Positions 1 to 7,264 of a DNA stretch of 15,051 nt are shown here, one piece after another. The stretch is taken from positions 1 to 15,051 of the forward strand of contig DAOVHI010000017.1 in the NCBI GenBank assembly GCA_030671985.1, in the 5' to 3' direction. The notes below the pieces were generated by a model. That model had not been told where the DNA came from and did not search any database. It saw nothing but the letters and a program-made list of their open reading frames with translations. Position numbers and translations under genes: made by a program. The first letter of the stretch is position 1. Each line of letters begins with the position of its first letter. Origin of the DNA: JAHJDO01 sp030671985 [NCBI: bacterium] (GTDB taxonomy: Bacteria; JAHJDO01).

Positions 1-651
1 GGGTCTTTTATTGTCGCTAACTGCATTTCGCTTTCCGAAAAAGCATTAGAAAGCGAGCTGTTTGGAGGGGAAAAGACAGGGAGGCTTGAGTTAGCTAATA
101 ACGGAACGCTCTTTCTTGATGAAGCCGGAGTGCTGTCCAAACAAGCTCAGGAAAAACTTCTCAAAGTGCTTGAGAAGAAGATATTCGAAAGAGAGGGAGG
201 AATAAAGACAGTAACTGTAGATGTAAGGATTATTGCCGCAACAAACAGAAACCTGACTATAGCCGTGAAAAAATTCGGATTTAGCAAGACTCTCTACAAC
301 AAATTGTCCGATTCCTACATAACTCTGCCATCACTGCTTGAGAGAAAAGAAGATATTCAACTTCTGGTTCAGTCTTTTATCCAGAAATTTTCTCAATCTA
401 CTGGAAAAAGAATTGACGGCATTTCGCATACTGCAATGAATGCACTCGTAAATTACGGCTGGCCCGGAAATGTGCGCGAACTCAGGAATATTGTTGAAAG
501 AACCGTTGTTCTTGAGGGAAGTTCTGTAATTGGACAAAAAAACCTGCCGTTTTATATTGCAACTTCTGAAGAACAAATATTTCAATCGAAAAATGCAGGC
601 GCGTATATTGAAATAAAAAAAGAAGTTGTTGACGACTTTAGGAAAGAGTAG
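1..651 (+). CDS. Degenerate sigma-54 activator-like AAA+ protein (3' part, 5' end off the window)
   Basis: The open frame runs from the first base of the window to the TAG at 649-651 (216 codons visible) and matches the central AAA+ domain of NtrC/PspF-type enhancer-binding proteins. Visible are ESELFG at residues 18-23, Walker B (TLFLDE, 36-41), sensor I (AATNR, 80-84) and the sensor II region (WPGNVREL, 154-161). Walker A must lie left of the window. Three things are odd. The GAFTGA loop that contacts sigma-54 is gone: ELFGGEK runs straight into TGRLELA, about ten residues short. The usual FRxDLxxRL arginine-finger segment reads FSKTLYNKL, so both arginines are replaced. The protein ends just where a linker and Fis-type helix-turn-helix normally follow. 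In known family members the loop and fingers are essential for activating sigma-54 polymerase, so I infer it does not work as a normal activator. It could be a repurposed AAA+ protein or a decaying gene. It lies 10 bases upstream of lpxD. Confidence 0.8.
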   Translation, partial: GSFIVANCISLSEKALESELFGGEKTGRLELANNGTLFLDEAGVLSKQAQEKLLKVLEKKIFEREGGIKTVTVDVRIIAATNRNLTIAVKKFGFSKTLYNKLSDSYITLPSLLERKEDIQLLVQSFIQKFSQSTGKRIDGISHTAMNALVNYGWPGNVRELRNIVERTVVLEGSSVIGQKNLPFYIATSEEQIFQSKNAGAYIEIKKEVVDDFRKE

Positions 652-661
652 AATACAGCCC

Positions 662-1654
662 ATGAGCAATATATTAAACATGACCCTTGCACAAATTGCC
701 CGTCTTATAGATGGAAAAGTTGAAGGTGATCCCGGCATGGTTATAAGCGGAATTTCGGGTATAAAAGAAGCAAAAAAAGGCGACATAACATTTTTAGCAA
801 ATGCCCGTTATTGTTCTCTATTGAAAACCACCAAAGCCTCGGCAATTATTATTGATAAAAAAGCGGATAAAAATGGGAGACCTGTAATACGTACGGACAA
901 TCCGTATATTGGGTTTGTTAAGATAATGGAATATCTGCAAATAAACAAGGAAATGCCTTTGCCGGGAATTCATAAGACCGCTGTTATAGGCAAGAACACT
1001 AAACTTGGGAAGAACATCACTATAGAGGCACATGTTGTTTTAGGCAATGATGTACAAATAGGAGACAATACACTGATTCACGCAAACGTAAGCGTAAGAG
1101 AAAGGGTAATAATAGGCAGTAATGTAATAATTCATAACGGCGCAGTGATTGGAAGTGATGGATTTGGCTTTACGCCGATAAAGGGAGTTTTTCATAAGAA
1201 AGTTCCACAACTTGGCACAGTGGTTGTTGAAGACGATGTGGAGATCGGAGCTAATGTTACTATTGACAGAGCCACAACCGGAAGAACGAGAATCGGCAAA
1301 GGGACTAAAATCGACAATCTTGTTCAAATTGCACACAATGTAGAAATTGGTGAGCATTGTGTGATTGTTGCTCAGGTTGGTATATCAGGATCTACAACAT
1401 TGGGAAATAAAGTCACCATTGCAGGACAGGTCGGACTTGCAGGACATATAAAAATCGGCGACAATACAATAATAACTGCCAAATCGGCAGCAACTAAAGA
1501 CATCGGTCCAAATATGTGCGTATCCGGTTATCCCGCTATACCGCTCAAAGAAGAGCAAAAGATTAAAGCATATCGTCACCGTCTGCCGGAAATGCACAAG
1601 ACCATTCAGGAGCTTTCTCGAAAAATAAGAGCCTTAGAGAAAAAACTTGGTTAA
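662..1654 (+). CDS. lpxD: UDP-3-O-acylglucosamine N-acyltransferase LpxD
   Basis: LpxD adds the second, N-linked acyl chain to UDP-3-O-acyl-glucosamine in lipid A synthesis, working in the cytoplasm with acyl-ACP. From the ATG at 662 the protein has 330 residues, close to the usual 340. An N-terminal uridine-binding domain (about 1-100, with the ITFLAN stretch near 42-47) is followed by a left-handed beta-helix of hexapeptide repeats (about 105-290). It contains the GSDGFGF motif near 164-170 and IAHNVEIG near 223-230, whose histidine (225) matches the catalytic His239 of E. coli LpxD. A C-terminal charged helix (about 300-330) matches the family's coiled-coil tail. A TTG at 626 would add 12 residues unlike the family, and ATG 680 is also possible. 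GGAAAGAG at 641-648 could serve as a rather distant ribosome-binding site. The gene is first in a tight run with mutL, yicC and gmk. Confidence 0.95.
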   Translation: MSNILNMTLAQIARLIDGKVEGDPGMVISGISGIKEAKKGDITFLANARYCSLLKTTKASAIIIDKKADKNGRPVIRTDNPYIGFVKIMEYLQINKEMPLPGIHKTAVIGKNTKLGKNITIEAHVVLGNDVQIGDNTLIHANVSVRERVIIGSNVIIHNGAVIGSDGFGFTPIKGVFHKKVPQLGTVVVEDDVEIGANVTIDRATTGRTRIGKGTKIDNLVQIAHNVEIGEHCVIVAQVGISGSTTLGNKVTIAGQVGLAGHIKIGDNTIITAKSAATKDIGPNMCVSGYPAIPLKEEQKIKAYRHRLPEMHKTIQELSRKIRALEKKLG

Positions 1655-1657
1655 TTA

Positions 1658-3376
1658 ATGGGTCTTAATTTAATTAAAATCCTTCCCGAACATGTTTCTA
1701 ACAAAATTGCAGCAGGCGAAATTGTCTTAAGGCCTGCATCGGTAGTAAAAGAACTTGTAGAAAATTCCATAGATGCCGAAGCAACAAGAATCACAATAAA
1801 TATCAAAGCCGGCGGGCAAAAACTAATAGAGGTAACAGATAACGGCATAGGCATGAACTCTGATGACGCTGTGCTTGCTTTAGAACGTTTTTCCACAAGC
1901 AAAATTAGAAACGCAGACGATATCTTTCAAATAAATACGCTCGGGTTTAGAGGCGAAGCTTTACCCAGTATAGCTTCAGTTTCAAAGTTGGAACTTATAA
2001 CCAAATCCAAAGACAAGCATTTAGGTTTTCTCATAAAAACAGTTGGCGGAAGAATAGAAAAATCTCAAGTAACAGGTTGTGCCGATGGAACGACAGTAAG
2101 AGTTGAAGACCTATTTTTTAACACACTTCCAAGACGCAAGTTCCTGAAATCGGAATCAACAGAAATGTCACATATCCTGAATGTGGTAACATTCGAAGCT
2201 CTTGTCAAGCCAGATATATACTTTAAACTTGTTCGTGATAGACGTGAACTCATTAATATAGTACCGTCTCATAATCTCTTAAAAAGGATAACATCTCTTT
2301 TTGGAGAACAGGTTTCAAACAATCTGCTGCCAATACAAGGCGGAAACGACCTTTTAAATATCTATGGATTTGTTTCCAAACCTGAAGAAACACGCGCCAA
2401 CAGAAATAGCCAATTGATATTCATAAATAAACGCTGTGCCGGTAATAAATCCATATCTCACAGCATATACGAAGCCTATCACACACTGATGCCAAGAGGC
2501 AGATTTCCGGTGGTATTTATTTTTATAGATACTCCGCCTGCCGCTATTGATGTGAATATTCATCCAACAAAAGATGAAGTAAAATTTTTCAAAGAGAATC
2601 TTGTGCATACACTTGTTAAAGAAGCAATAAGCCAGGCTTTAAATAGTTCTGATTTGAGTCATGGACTTTTCGCTCTGGAACATGAAGTTGCTAAAACAGA
2701 ACAGGAACACGAAATTAAAGAAGCAATAGGCAGGTATATGGCTAAACAAAAACCGCACGAACAAGTATCTGAATTGGATTTCTTAAAGGCAAACAAAACC
2801 AGCATTTCTCCAAAATATATACAGGTTTTTGAAACATATATAATTGCTCAGCTTGATGAATATGTTGTAATTATTGATCAACACGCTGCCCATGAACGTA
2901 TCGTTTATGAGAAATTGATCAAAGCTCACTCGCTTTCCAGGATAGAATCACAGGGACTTTTAATTGACGCAACGCTTGATCTCAGCTATAGACAGACATT
3001 AATACTTGAGAAATATTTAGACTATTTTAAATCCCTTGGTTTCCAGATAGAACCTTTTGGGAAAAACGCTTTCAGTATACACTCAATACCGGCAATCTTA
3101 AAAAAGGCTGACCCTGCGCGGGTGATTTCCGATGTTTTGGATGAGATTATAGAGAGCGAAAAAGCTAAAACCATAGAAGATATAACCGAAGAATTAATAA
3201 AGTTAATAGCATGTCATACTGCAATCAGGGCCGGCGCTAAACTTCAGAAAGAAGAAGCAGAATCACTTCTTCATCAGCTTTTCAATATGCAAAACCCTTA
3301 CACGTGTCCTCATGGAAGACCCACAATGATCAAGCTGACAAAACACGAATTAGAAAAAAAATTTAAGAGAACTTAG
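1658..3376 (+). CDS. mutL: DNA mismatch repair protein MutL (endonuclease type)
   Basis: MutL couples mismatch recognition by MutS to strand removal. The N-terminal GHKL ATPase is clear: VVKELVENSIDA (29-40, catalytic Glu35), DNGIGM (61-66) and GFRGEAL (96-102). The usual HATSKI reads FSTSKI. A transducer domain follows to about 330, then a short linker and a C-terminal dimerisation domain. That domain carries the complete metal-binding nuclease motif DQHA-x2-E-x4-E (Asp407, Glu413, Glu418), plus ACH near 518-520 and CPHGR from Cys550, which complete the metal site. MutL with these motifs nicks DNA itself; enteric MutL, used with MutH, lacks them. At 572 residues it is a compact member of the family. 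It starts 3 bases after the lpxD stop with no clear Shine-Dalgarno, so translational coupling is likely. No mutS or mutH is in the window. Confidence 0.96.
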   Translation: MGLNLIKILPEHVSNKIAAGEIVLRPASVVKELVENSIDAEATRITINIKAGGQKLIEVTDNGIGMNSDDAVLALERFSTSKIRNADDIFQINTLGFRGEALPSIASVSKLELITKSKDKHLGFLIKTVGGRIEKSQVTGCADGTTVRVEDLFFNTLPRRKFLKSESTEMSHILNVVTFEALVKPDIYFKLVRDRRELINIVPSHNLLKRITSLFGEQVSNNLLPIQGGNDLLNIYGFVSKPEETRANRNSQLIFINKRCAGNKSISHSIYEAYHTLMPRGRFPVVFIFIDTPPAAIDVNIHPTKDEVKFFKENLVHTLVKEAISQALNSSDLSHGLFALEHEVAKTEQEHEIKEAIGRYMAKQKPHEQVSELDFLKANKTSISPKYIQVFETYIIAQLDEYVVIIDQHAAHERIVYEKLIKAHSLSRIESQGLLIDATLDLSYRQTLILEKYLDYFKSLGFQIEPFGKNAFSIHSIPAILKKADPARVISDVLDEIIESEKAKTIEDITEELIKLIACHTAIRAGAKLQKEEAESLLHQLFNMQNPYTCPHGRPTMIKLTKHELEKKFKRT

Positions 3377-3388
3377 TGAGGTAATGAA

Positions 3389-4285
3389 ATGTTACATAGC
3401 ATGACAGGATTTGGAAGCGCGGAAGTACGTTCTGAGTTTGGATACTTCCTAATAGAGATACAAGGCCTGAATTCCCGATTTTGCGATATTGTTGTAAAAC
3501 TTCCCGGTGAACTCTCAATGTTCGAGATAAAACTAAGAAAACTAATTGAAAAAAAACTTGTTCGCGGAAGAATTAGTTTTTTTCTTAAATGGACTAAGCC
3601 TGATGATTTCCAATTTCCTCATATTAATAAGACGCTGGCAAAAACCTACTCTGACAGATTAAAGTTATTAAAAAAAGAACTTAAATTAACAGGGGCGATA
3701 GATGTTCAGACACTGGTGCGTTTTGACGGTGTTATGTATACCGAAAACACAAAAATAAAAGAAAAGAAAGTATGGTCTGATTTAGAAAAGGGCATTAATC
3801 GTGCTTTAAATAGCGTTAGCCGGATGCGGATGAAAGAGGGCGCACTGCTTCAAAAAAGCATAATAAAATATGTAAACAGTATAAAAAGAAGCATTAAAAA
3901 AATAGAAAGCAGACAGCCAATTGTGCTTAGAAAATCCAGAGAAAAACTAGTTAAAAACATGAAAGAAACATTAAAGGGCGCAAATATAGGCGCGTTAGGA
4001 ACAATAGATAAGGAGAAGCTTCTGTCCCGACTGCCAATATATAATACTAATTGCTTGGACATTTCCGAAGAGATTACACGAATAGAAAGTCACATACATC
4101 AGTTTTTAAGTCTGGTTAATTCTGCTAAAATGGCTGGAAGGAATCTAGATTTTATAGTTCAGGAACTCAACAGAGAAATAAATACACTGGGCTCAAAAAC
4201 GAATGACGTAATTATTGCCAGAGAGGCTATAACAATAAAAAATAACCTGGAAAAAATAAAGGAGCAGATACAAAATGTCCTCTAA
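3389..4285 (+). CDS. yicC: YicC family protein (probable endoribonuclease)
   Basis: YicC proteins are widespread, and the E. coli and B. subtilis members have been described as endoribonucleases. The start is typical: MLHSMTGFGSAE, then the ExxxLNSRFCD-like stretch at 23-33. The C-terminal domain (DUF1732 type, about 210-298) contains EEITRIESHI, AGRNLDFIVQELNREINTLG, and ends in EKIKEQIQNVL, the usual family ending. The 298-residue length is normal. GAGG at 3378-3381 lies 7 bases before the ATG. The last 11 bases overlap gmk, which follows yicC in many genomes, so the two are probably translated together. The middle part (about 75-200) is lysine-rich and more divergent than the ends. Confidence 0.93.
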   Translation: MLHSMTGFGSAEVRSEFGYFLIEIQGLNSRFCDIVVKLPGELSMFEIKLRKLIEKKLVRGRISFFLKWTKPDDFQFPHINKTLAKTYSDRLKLLKKELKLTGAIDVQTLVRFDGVMYTENTKIKEKKVWSDLEKGINRALNSVSRMRMKEGALLQKSIIKYVNSIKRSIKKIESRQPIVLRKSREKLVKNMKETLKGANIGALGTIDKEKLLSRLPIYNTNCLDISEEITRIESHIHQFLSLVNSAKMAGRNLDFIVQELNREINTLGSKTNDVIIAREAITIKNNLEKIKEQIQNVL

Positions 4286-4856
4286 AAAGGGCTTATTAAT
4301 TGTTATATCCGGTCCTTCCGGAGTGGGAAAAACCACTTTAAGACAAAAGTTATTAATCAAATATCCCGAAATGAACTACGCTGTATCTGTTACAACAAGA
4401 AGACCGCGAAAATCTGAAGTCAATGGACATGATTATGTGTTCGTATGTATGGAAAAGTTTAAGAAGGATATTAAAAAAGGAGTATTTGCAGAATGGGCTA
4501 AAGTAGGAGAAAACCTTTACGGAACTTCAAGGATTTTTATAGAAAATGCTATTAATTCCGGCTCTGATGTTCTCCTAGATATAGACGTTCAAGGCGCAGC
4601 TCAACTTAGGAAACTTTATCATGAGAAAGGAGTTTTTGTTTTCATAAAGCCGCCTTCCTTTGATACATTGAGAAGCAGATTAAACTTGAGAAAAACTGAT
4701 TCTGAGCAAGAAATAAATGCAAGACTTACACTCGCAAAAAAAGAAATCAAAGAGTGCAATAATTATAATTATACACTGGTAAACAAAGATATAGACAAAA
4801 CATTAGAAGACCTATATTGCATAATTAACTCCGAAAAGCACAATAAGATGAATTGA
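4275..4856 (+). CDS. gmk: Guanylate kinase
   Basis: Guanylate kinase phosphorylates GMP to GDP with ATP in the cytoplasm. The P-loop GPSGVGKT lies at residues 13-20. It is followed by the GMP-binding segments VSVTTRRPR and GHDYVFV (about 38-57), the lid region EWAKVGENLYGTS, and LLDIDVQGA, where the metal-site Asp sits. SRLNLRKTDSEQEINARL is the usual helical lid segment with Arg residues. The C-terminus NYNYTLVNKDIDKTLEDL is typical. The 193-residue length is slightly below the usual 200-210. AGGAG ends at 4264, ten bases before the ATG, and the start overlaps the end of yicC. In many bacteria rpoZ follows gmk, but here the + strand run ends and the convergent rplT begins 30 bases later. Confidence 0.96.
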   Translation: MSSKKGLLIVISGPSGVGKTTLRQKLLIKYPEMNYAVSVTTRRPRKSEVNGHDYVFVCMEKFKKDIKKGVFAEWAKVGENLYGTSRIFIENAINSGSDVLLDIDVQGAAQLRKLYHEKGVFVFIKPPSFDTLRSRLNLRKTDSEQEINARLTLAKKEIKECNNYNYTLVNKDIDKTLEDLYCIINSEKHNKMN

Positions 4857-4867
4857 AAAACGGGAAT

Positions 4868-4896
4868 AAAAAAATAGAATAAAGTGCTATTTTTTT
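4868..4896. terminator. Possible weak bidirectional terminator between gmk and rplT
   Basis: An inverted repeat, AAAAAAATAG and CTATTTTTTT (4868-4877 and 4887-4896), flanks a 9-base loop in the 30-base gap between two convergent genes and runs into the rplT stop codon. Read on either strand it gives a stem ending in a T-run. The stem has only one G:C pair, so as an intrinsic terminator it would be weak. I report it because nothing better separates the two transcription units. Confidence 0.3.
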
Positions 4897-5249
4897 ACCA
4901 AATGTTTTTTTGAAACTTCTACCAGTTGCCCAAACGCTGTTGGATTTGTTATTGCCAGATCAGCCAGAATCTTTCTATTTAATTCTACTTTTGCTCTTAT
5001 AAGTCCATTTATAAAAGCACTGTAAGATAATTTATACGGTCTTACCGCTGCATTTATCCGCACAATCCATAAACGCCTAAAATCTCTTTTTCTTACTTTG
5101 CGATCTCTGTACGCATAAACAAGTCCTCTTTCAACGGTCTCTCTCGCAGTTCTATAATTCTTGCTCCGCCTCCCCCAATACCCCTTTGCCATTTTAAGAA
5201 ATTTTTTGTGTCTTCTTTTGGAGGCAACAGCTCCTTTTACTCTACTCAT
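4887..5249 (-). CDS. rplT: 50S ribosomal protein L20
   Basis: L20 binds 23S rRNA early in large-subunit assembly, and in known bacteria it represses its own operon. The 120-residue protein has the family pattern throughout: MSRVKG...[17 protein letters not shown] at the N-terminus with its basic rRNA-binding helix, [21 protein letters not shown] in the middle, and [16 protein letters not shown] near the end. AGGAG at 5256-5260, inside the end of rpmI, lies 6 bases before the ATG. The gap to rpmI is one base. It is the last gene of the minus-strand run. Usually pheS/pheT or other genes follow rplT, but here it ends against the convergent gmk. Confidence 0.98.
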   Translation of the reverse strand: MSRVKGAVASKRRHKKFLKMAKGYWGRRSKNYRTARETVERGLVYAYRDRKVRKRDFRRLWIVRINAAVRPYKLSYSAFINGLIRAKVELNRKILADLAITNPTAFGQLVEVSKKHLVKK

Positions 5250-5250
5250 A

Positions 5251-5445
5251 CTATACTCCTAAAAGCTTCTTTATCCTTTTGTGATCCCCTTTAGCTAGAA
5301 GGGTAGAACTCCGTAAATTTCTCTTTCTTTTTGTGGTTTTTTTAGTCAAAATATGACTGGCATATGCTTTCCTTCGCTTTATCTTTCCTTTTCCAGTCAG
5401 TTTAAACCTCTTTGCAGCACCACGATGTGTCTTTAATTTTGGCAT
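5251..5445 (-). CDS. rpmI: 50S ribosomal protein L35
   Basis: L35 is a small basic protein of the large ribosomal subunit. Its 64 residues show the family signature [36 protein letters not shown] shortened to its key blocks: the [10 protein letters not shown] start, the TGKGKIKRR turn and the SHIL segment, then a basic C-terminus. GAGG, which overlaps the infC stop codon (TGAGG), lies 6 bases before the ATG, so translation is probably coupled to infC. The infC-rpmI-rplT order is the classical one. Confidence 0.97.
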   Translation of the reverse strand: MPKLKTHRGAAKRFKLTGKGKIKRRKAYASHILTKKTTKRKRNLRSSTLLAKGDHKRIKKLLGV

Positions 5446-5452
5446 ATAATCC

Positions 5453-5983
5453 TCATTGCTTTTTTCCCGTATGCCCTTTTGGGCTTAACACCATAACCAT
5501 AATTCTCTTACCAAGCGCAGAAATAGGCTGATCTACATCTGCCTGTCCGGACACATCCCCTGCAACTCGCTCAAGTATTTGCCTGCCAATCTCCTTGTGA
5601 GACATTTCTCTGCCACGAAACATGAGTGTTATTTTAGCCTTATTCCCGTCTTCAAGAAATTCCTTAACATGTCTCAACTTTACTTGATAATCGTTTTCTT
5701 CTATATTCGGTCTAAATTTAATTTCCTTTAATTCTACGGTCTTCTGTTTTTTACGAGCTTCCTTTTTCCGCCTTATCTGCTCATATCTATACTTGTCATA
5801 ATCCATTATACGACAAACCGGCGGAGAAGACTGAGAAGATACCTGCACTAGATCGAAACCTTTTTCCTCTGCAATTCTCAAGGCATCCTCAATATCTAAG
5901 ATACCAAGCTGTTCTTTGTCTAACCCAACTAACCTTACCTGCTTTGCCCGTATTCTCCGATTTACTTCAGCAAACTTCTTTAT
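5453..5983 (-). CDS. infC: Translation initiation factor IF-3, with AUA start codon
   Basis: IF3 binds the 30S subunit, stops premature subunit joining and rejects non-standard start codons. The frame gives a complete 176-residue IF3 (E. coli has 180): N-domain with [15 protein letters not shown] and [17 protein letters not shown], the [12 protein letters not shown] linker signature, then the C-domain [19 protein letters not shown] and [16 protein letters not shown] at 5987-5989 closes the frame upstream, and no ATG, GTG or TTG occurs before a TTG at 5881, which would cut off 34 conserved residues. The only sensible start is ATA at 5981-5983, seven bases after AAGGAG at 5991-5996. In E. coli infC starts at AUU and IF3 represses it by rejecting that codon. 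By analogy I infer the same feedback here. It lies 23 bases downstream of rpsO. Confidence 0.93.
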   Translation of the reverse strand: MKKFAEVNRRIRAKQVRLVGLDKEQLGILDIEDALRIAEEKGFDLVQVSSQSSPPVCRIMDYDKYRYEQIRRKKEARKKQKTVELKEIKFRPNIEENDYQVKLRHVKEFLEDGNKAKITLMFRGREMSHKEIGRQILERVAGDVSGQADVDQPISALGKRIMVMVLSPKGHTGKKQ

Positions 5984-5990
5984 TTGCTAA

Positions 5991-5996
5991 CTCCTT
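5991..5996 (-). promoter_or_regulatory. Shine-Dalgarno that fixes the AUA start of infC
   Basis: On the minus strand AAGGAG is followed by the seven bases TTAGCAA and then ATA, AAG, AAG. This is the strongest ribosome-binding site near the infC 5' end and has ideal spacing only to the ATA. It supports AUA as the natural start. Confidence 0.8.
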
Positions 5997-6006
5997 CTTT
6001 GTTCCA

Positions 6007-6276
6007 TTATTTACGAAGATTTAATTTACTAATAACCGCCAAGTACCTTTCTGCATTTTTCTTCTTAAGATAATTCAACAAGCGTCTCCGTCTTCCCACA
6101 AGCTTCAACAGCCCGCGCCTTGAATTATGATCTTTTTTAAAACTTAAAAAATGCCTCGTTAGATTATTAATTCTTCCTGTCGTTAAGGCAATCTGAACCT
6201 CAGGGGATCCGGTATCGCTTTTATGCGCCCTAAACTTTTCTATGACTTCTTTTCTCTCATCCGCAGTTACTGCCAC
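6007..6276 (-). CDS. rpsO: 30S ribosomal protein S15
   Basis: S15 binds the central domain of 16S rRNA early in small-subunit assembly and takes part in an intersubunit bridge. The sequence shows [23 protein letters not shown], the [21 protein letters not shown] core and the usual [15 protein letters not shown] end. I start it at GTG 6274-6276, giving 89 residues, the usual family length. AAAGGA lies six bases upstream. An ATG at 6306 in the same frame would add ten residues and overlap the ribF stop, but it has no good ribosome-binding site. In many bacteria truB-ribF-rpsO occur together, as here, but rpsO is then followed by pnp; here infC comes next. Confidence 0.95.
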   Translation of the reverse strand: MAVTADERKEVIEKFRAHKSDTGSPEVQIALTTGRINNLTRHFLSFKKDHNSRRGLLKLVGRRRRLLNYLKKKNAERYLAVISKLNLRK

Positions 6277-6282
6277 TTTCAA

Positions 6283-6288
6283 TCCTTT
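6283..6288 (-). promoter_or_regulatory. Shine-Dalgarno that favours the GTG start of rpsO
   Basis: AAAGGA on the minus strand is followed by six bases (TTGAAA) and GTG. It lies inside the ten extra codons of the longer ATG-started frame, and using it gives the normal 89-residue S15. The bases before the ATG at 6306 contain no comparable site. Confidence 0.65.
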
Positions 6289-6302
6289 CTGTAAACTTGC
6301 AC

Positions 6303-7262
6303 TCATGCGTTGGATTGTAGCATAGCAGTGTTCGCATGTAAAGCTTTTTTTAAAATCTTTCTTGCTTGGGTTGCATCACAAATTATTTGCTTTTTTGCGT
6401 CCTGTCTGCAACAAAATTTGCGTCTATCTCGTAATTTTTCTATAAAAAACACCTCTATGGTTTTTCCATAAAGGTCTGTTTTTATATCAAAGATATATAC
6501 TTCCAAAAAAAACTTGCTCTTCTGTTTTCTTGCATCCAGTACAGCTTTGCAGACCAAGCGTTTATTGTTTATATGCATTATGGTGTATGCCGCATATACT
6601 CCATCCGGCGGGGTTGCTTCGCTATCACAATATATATTAGCTGTAGGGAAATCTATATCTCTGGAAATCCCATGACCCTTTGATACGCTCCCCATTACCG
6701 AATACCTGCGTCCAAGCAATTCGGCCGTCTTGTCCAGATTGCCCTCCCTAATATACTTTCGGACTTTGGTGCTGCTAACAACTTCGCCTGAAATTTTCAC
6801 AGGCTTTATAATCTCAACACTAAAATTGTTTTTCTCGCCCATTTGTTTTAGCAGTTTTGCGCATCCCTGCTGTCCGACACCGAATCTATAGTTGAAACCT
6901 ACAAATATTTTTCGAACATAAATATAGTTACACAAAACTTCTGATACAAACTCTTCGGACTTCATATTTGCAATTGAAGCAAAATCAATAGAGACGCAGA
7001 CATCTACACCTGTTTTTTCAATAAGTTTTATCTTGTGCTCTTCCGATGTAAGCAACAAATCCGTTACTTCCGGCTTCAATACCTTAACAGGATGCGGCGT
7101 AAATGTTAGAATAATACTTGTTCCATTAATTCTTCCTGCTTCCCCTATAACTCTATCAATAATTTTCTTATGCCCAATGTGCATGCCGTCAAAATTCCCC
7201 ATTGCCAGCACTGCGCGTGGATATCTGCGCTTTAACGGAACTAGTTTTTTTATAATATCCAT
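6303..7262 (-). CDS. ribF: Bifunctional riboflavin kinase / FAD synthetase
   Basis: RibF phosphorylates riboflavin to FMN and adenylates FMN to FAD. The N-terminal FAD-synthetase domain is clear: [10 protein letters not shown] (22-31, the HIGH-type nucleotidyl-transferase motif), [10 protein letters not shown] (53-62), [11 protein letters not shown] (120-130) and [12 protein letters not shown] (163-174). The C-terminal kinase domain (about 180-300) has DFPTANI (204-210), DGVYAAY and [14 protein letters not shown] (254-267), including the family's conserved Glu. Two kinase signatures are altered. The glycine-rich GRGRGRxLGFPTAN reads [16 protein letters not shown], and the NIGxxPTF segment is not recognisable ([14 protein letters not shown]). 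The 319-residue length is normal. It starts two bases after the truB stop with a weak ribosome-binding site. Confidence 0.93.
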   Translation of the reverse strand: MDIIKKLVPLKRRYPRAVLAMGNFDGMHIGHKKIIDRVIGEAGRINGTSIILTFTPHPVKVLKPEVTDLLLTSEEHKIKLIEKTGVDVCVSIDFASIANMKSEEFVSEVLCNYIYVRKIFVGFNYRFGVGQQGCAKLLKQMGEKNNFSVEIIKPVKISGEVVSSTKVRKYIREGNLDKTAELLGRRYSVMGSVSKGHGISRDIDFPTANIYCDSEATPPDGVYAAYTIMHINNKRLVCKAVLDARKQKSKFFLEVYIFDIKTDLYGKTIEVFFIEKLRDRRKFCCRQDAKKQIICDATQARKILKKALHANTAMLQSNA

Positions 7263-7264
7263 AG

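Noticed and set aside
626-661. TTG start of lpxD at 626, adding 12 residues.
   Set aside because: The added residues are unlike LpxD N-termini and overlap the end of the preceding gene; ATG 662 begins like the family.
331-786. A 151-codon minus-strand frame across the end of the AAA+ gene and the start of lpxD.
   Set aside because: It runs antisense to two recognised genes, has no family resemblance and no ribosome-binding site; it is a shadow frame.
4857-4886. rpoZ (omega subunit), often found after gmk.
   Set aside because: Only 30 bases separate gmk from the convergent rplT, and no frame of the right kind is present.
5453-5881. IF3 beginning at the internal TTG at 5881.
   Set aside because: It would remove 34 conserved N-terminal residues, and the ATA at 5983 has a much better ribosome-binding site.
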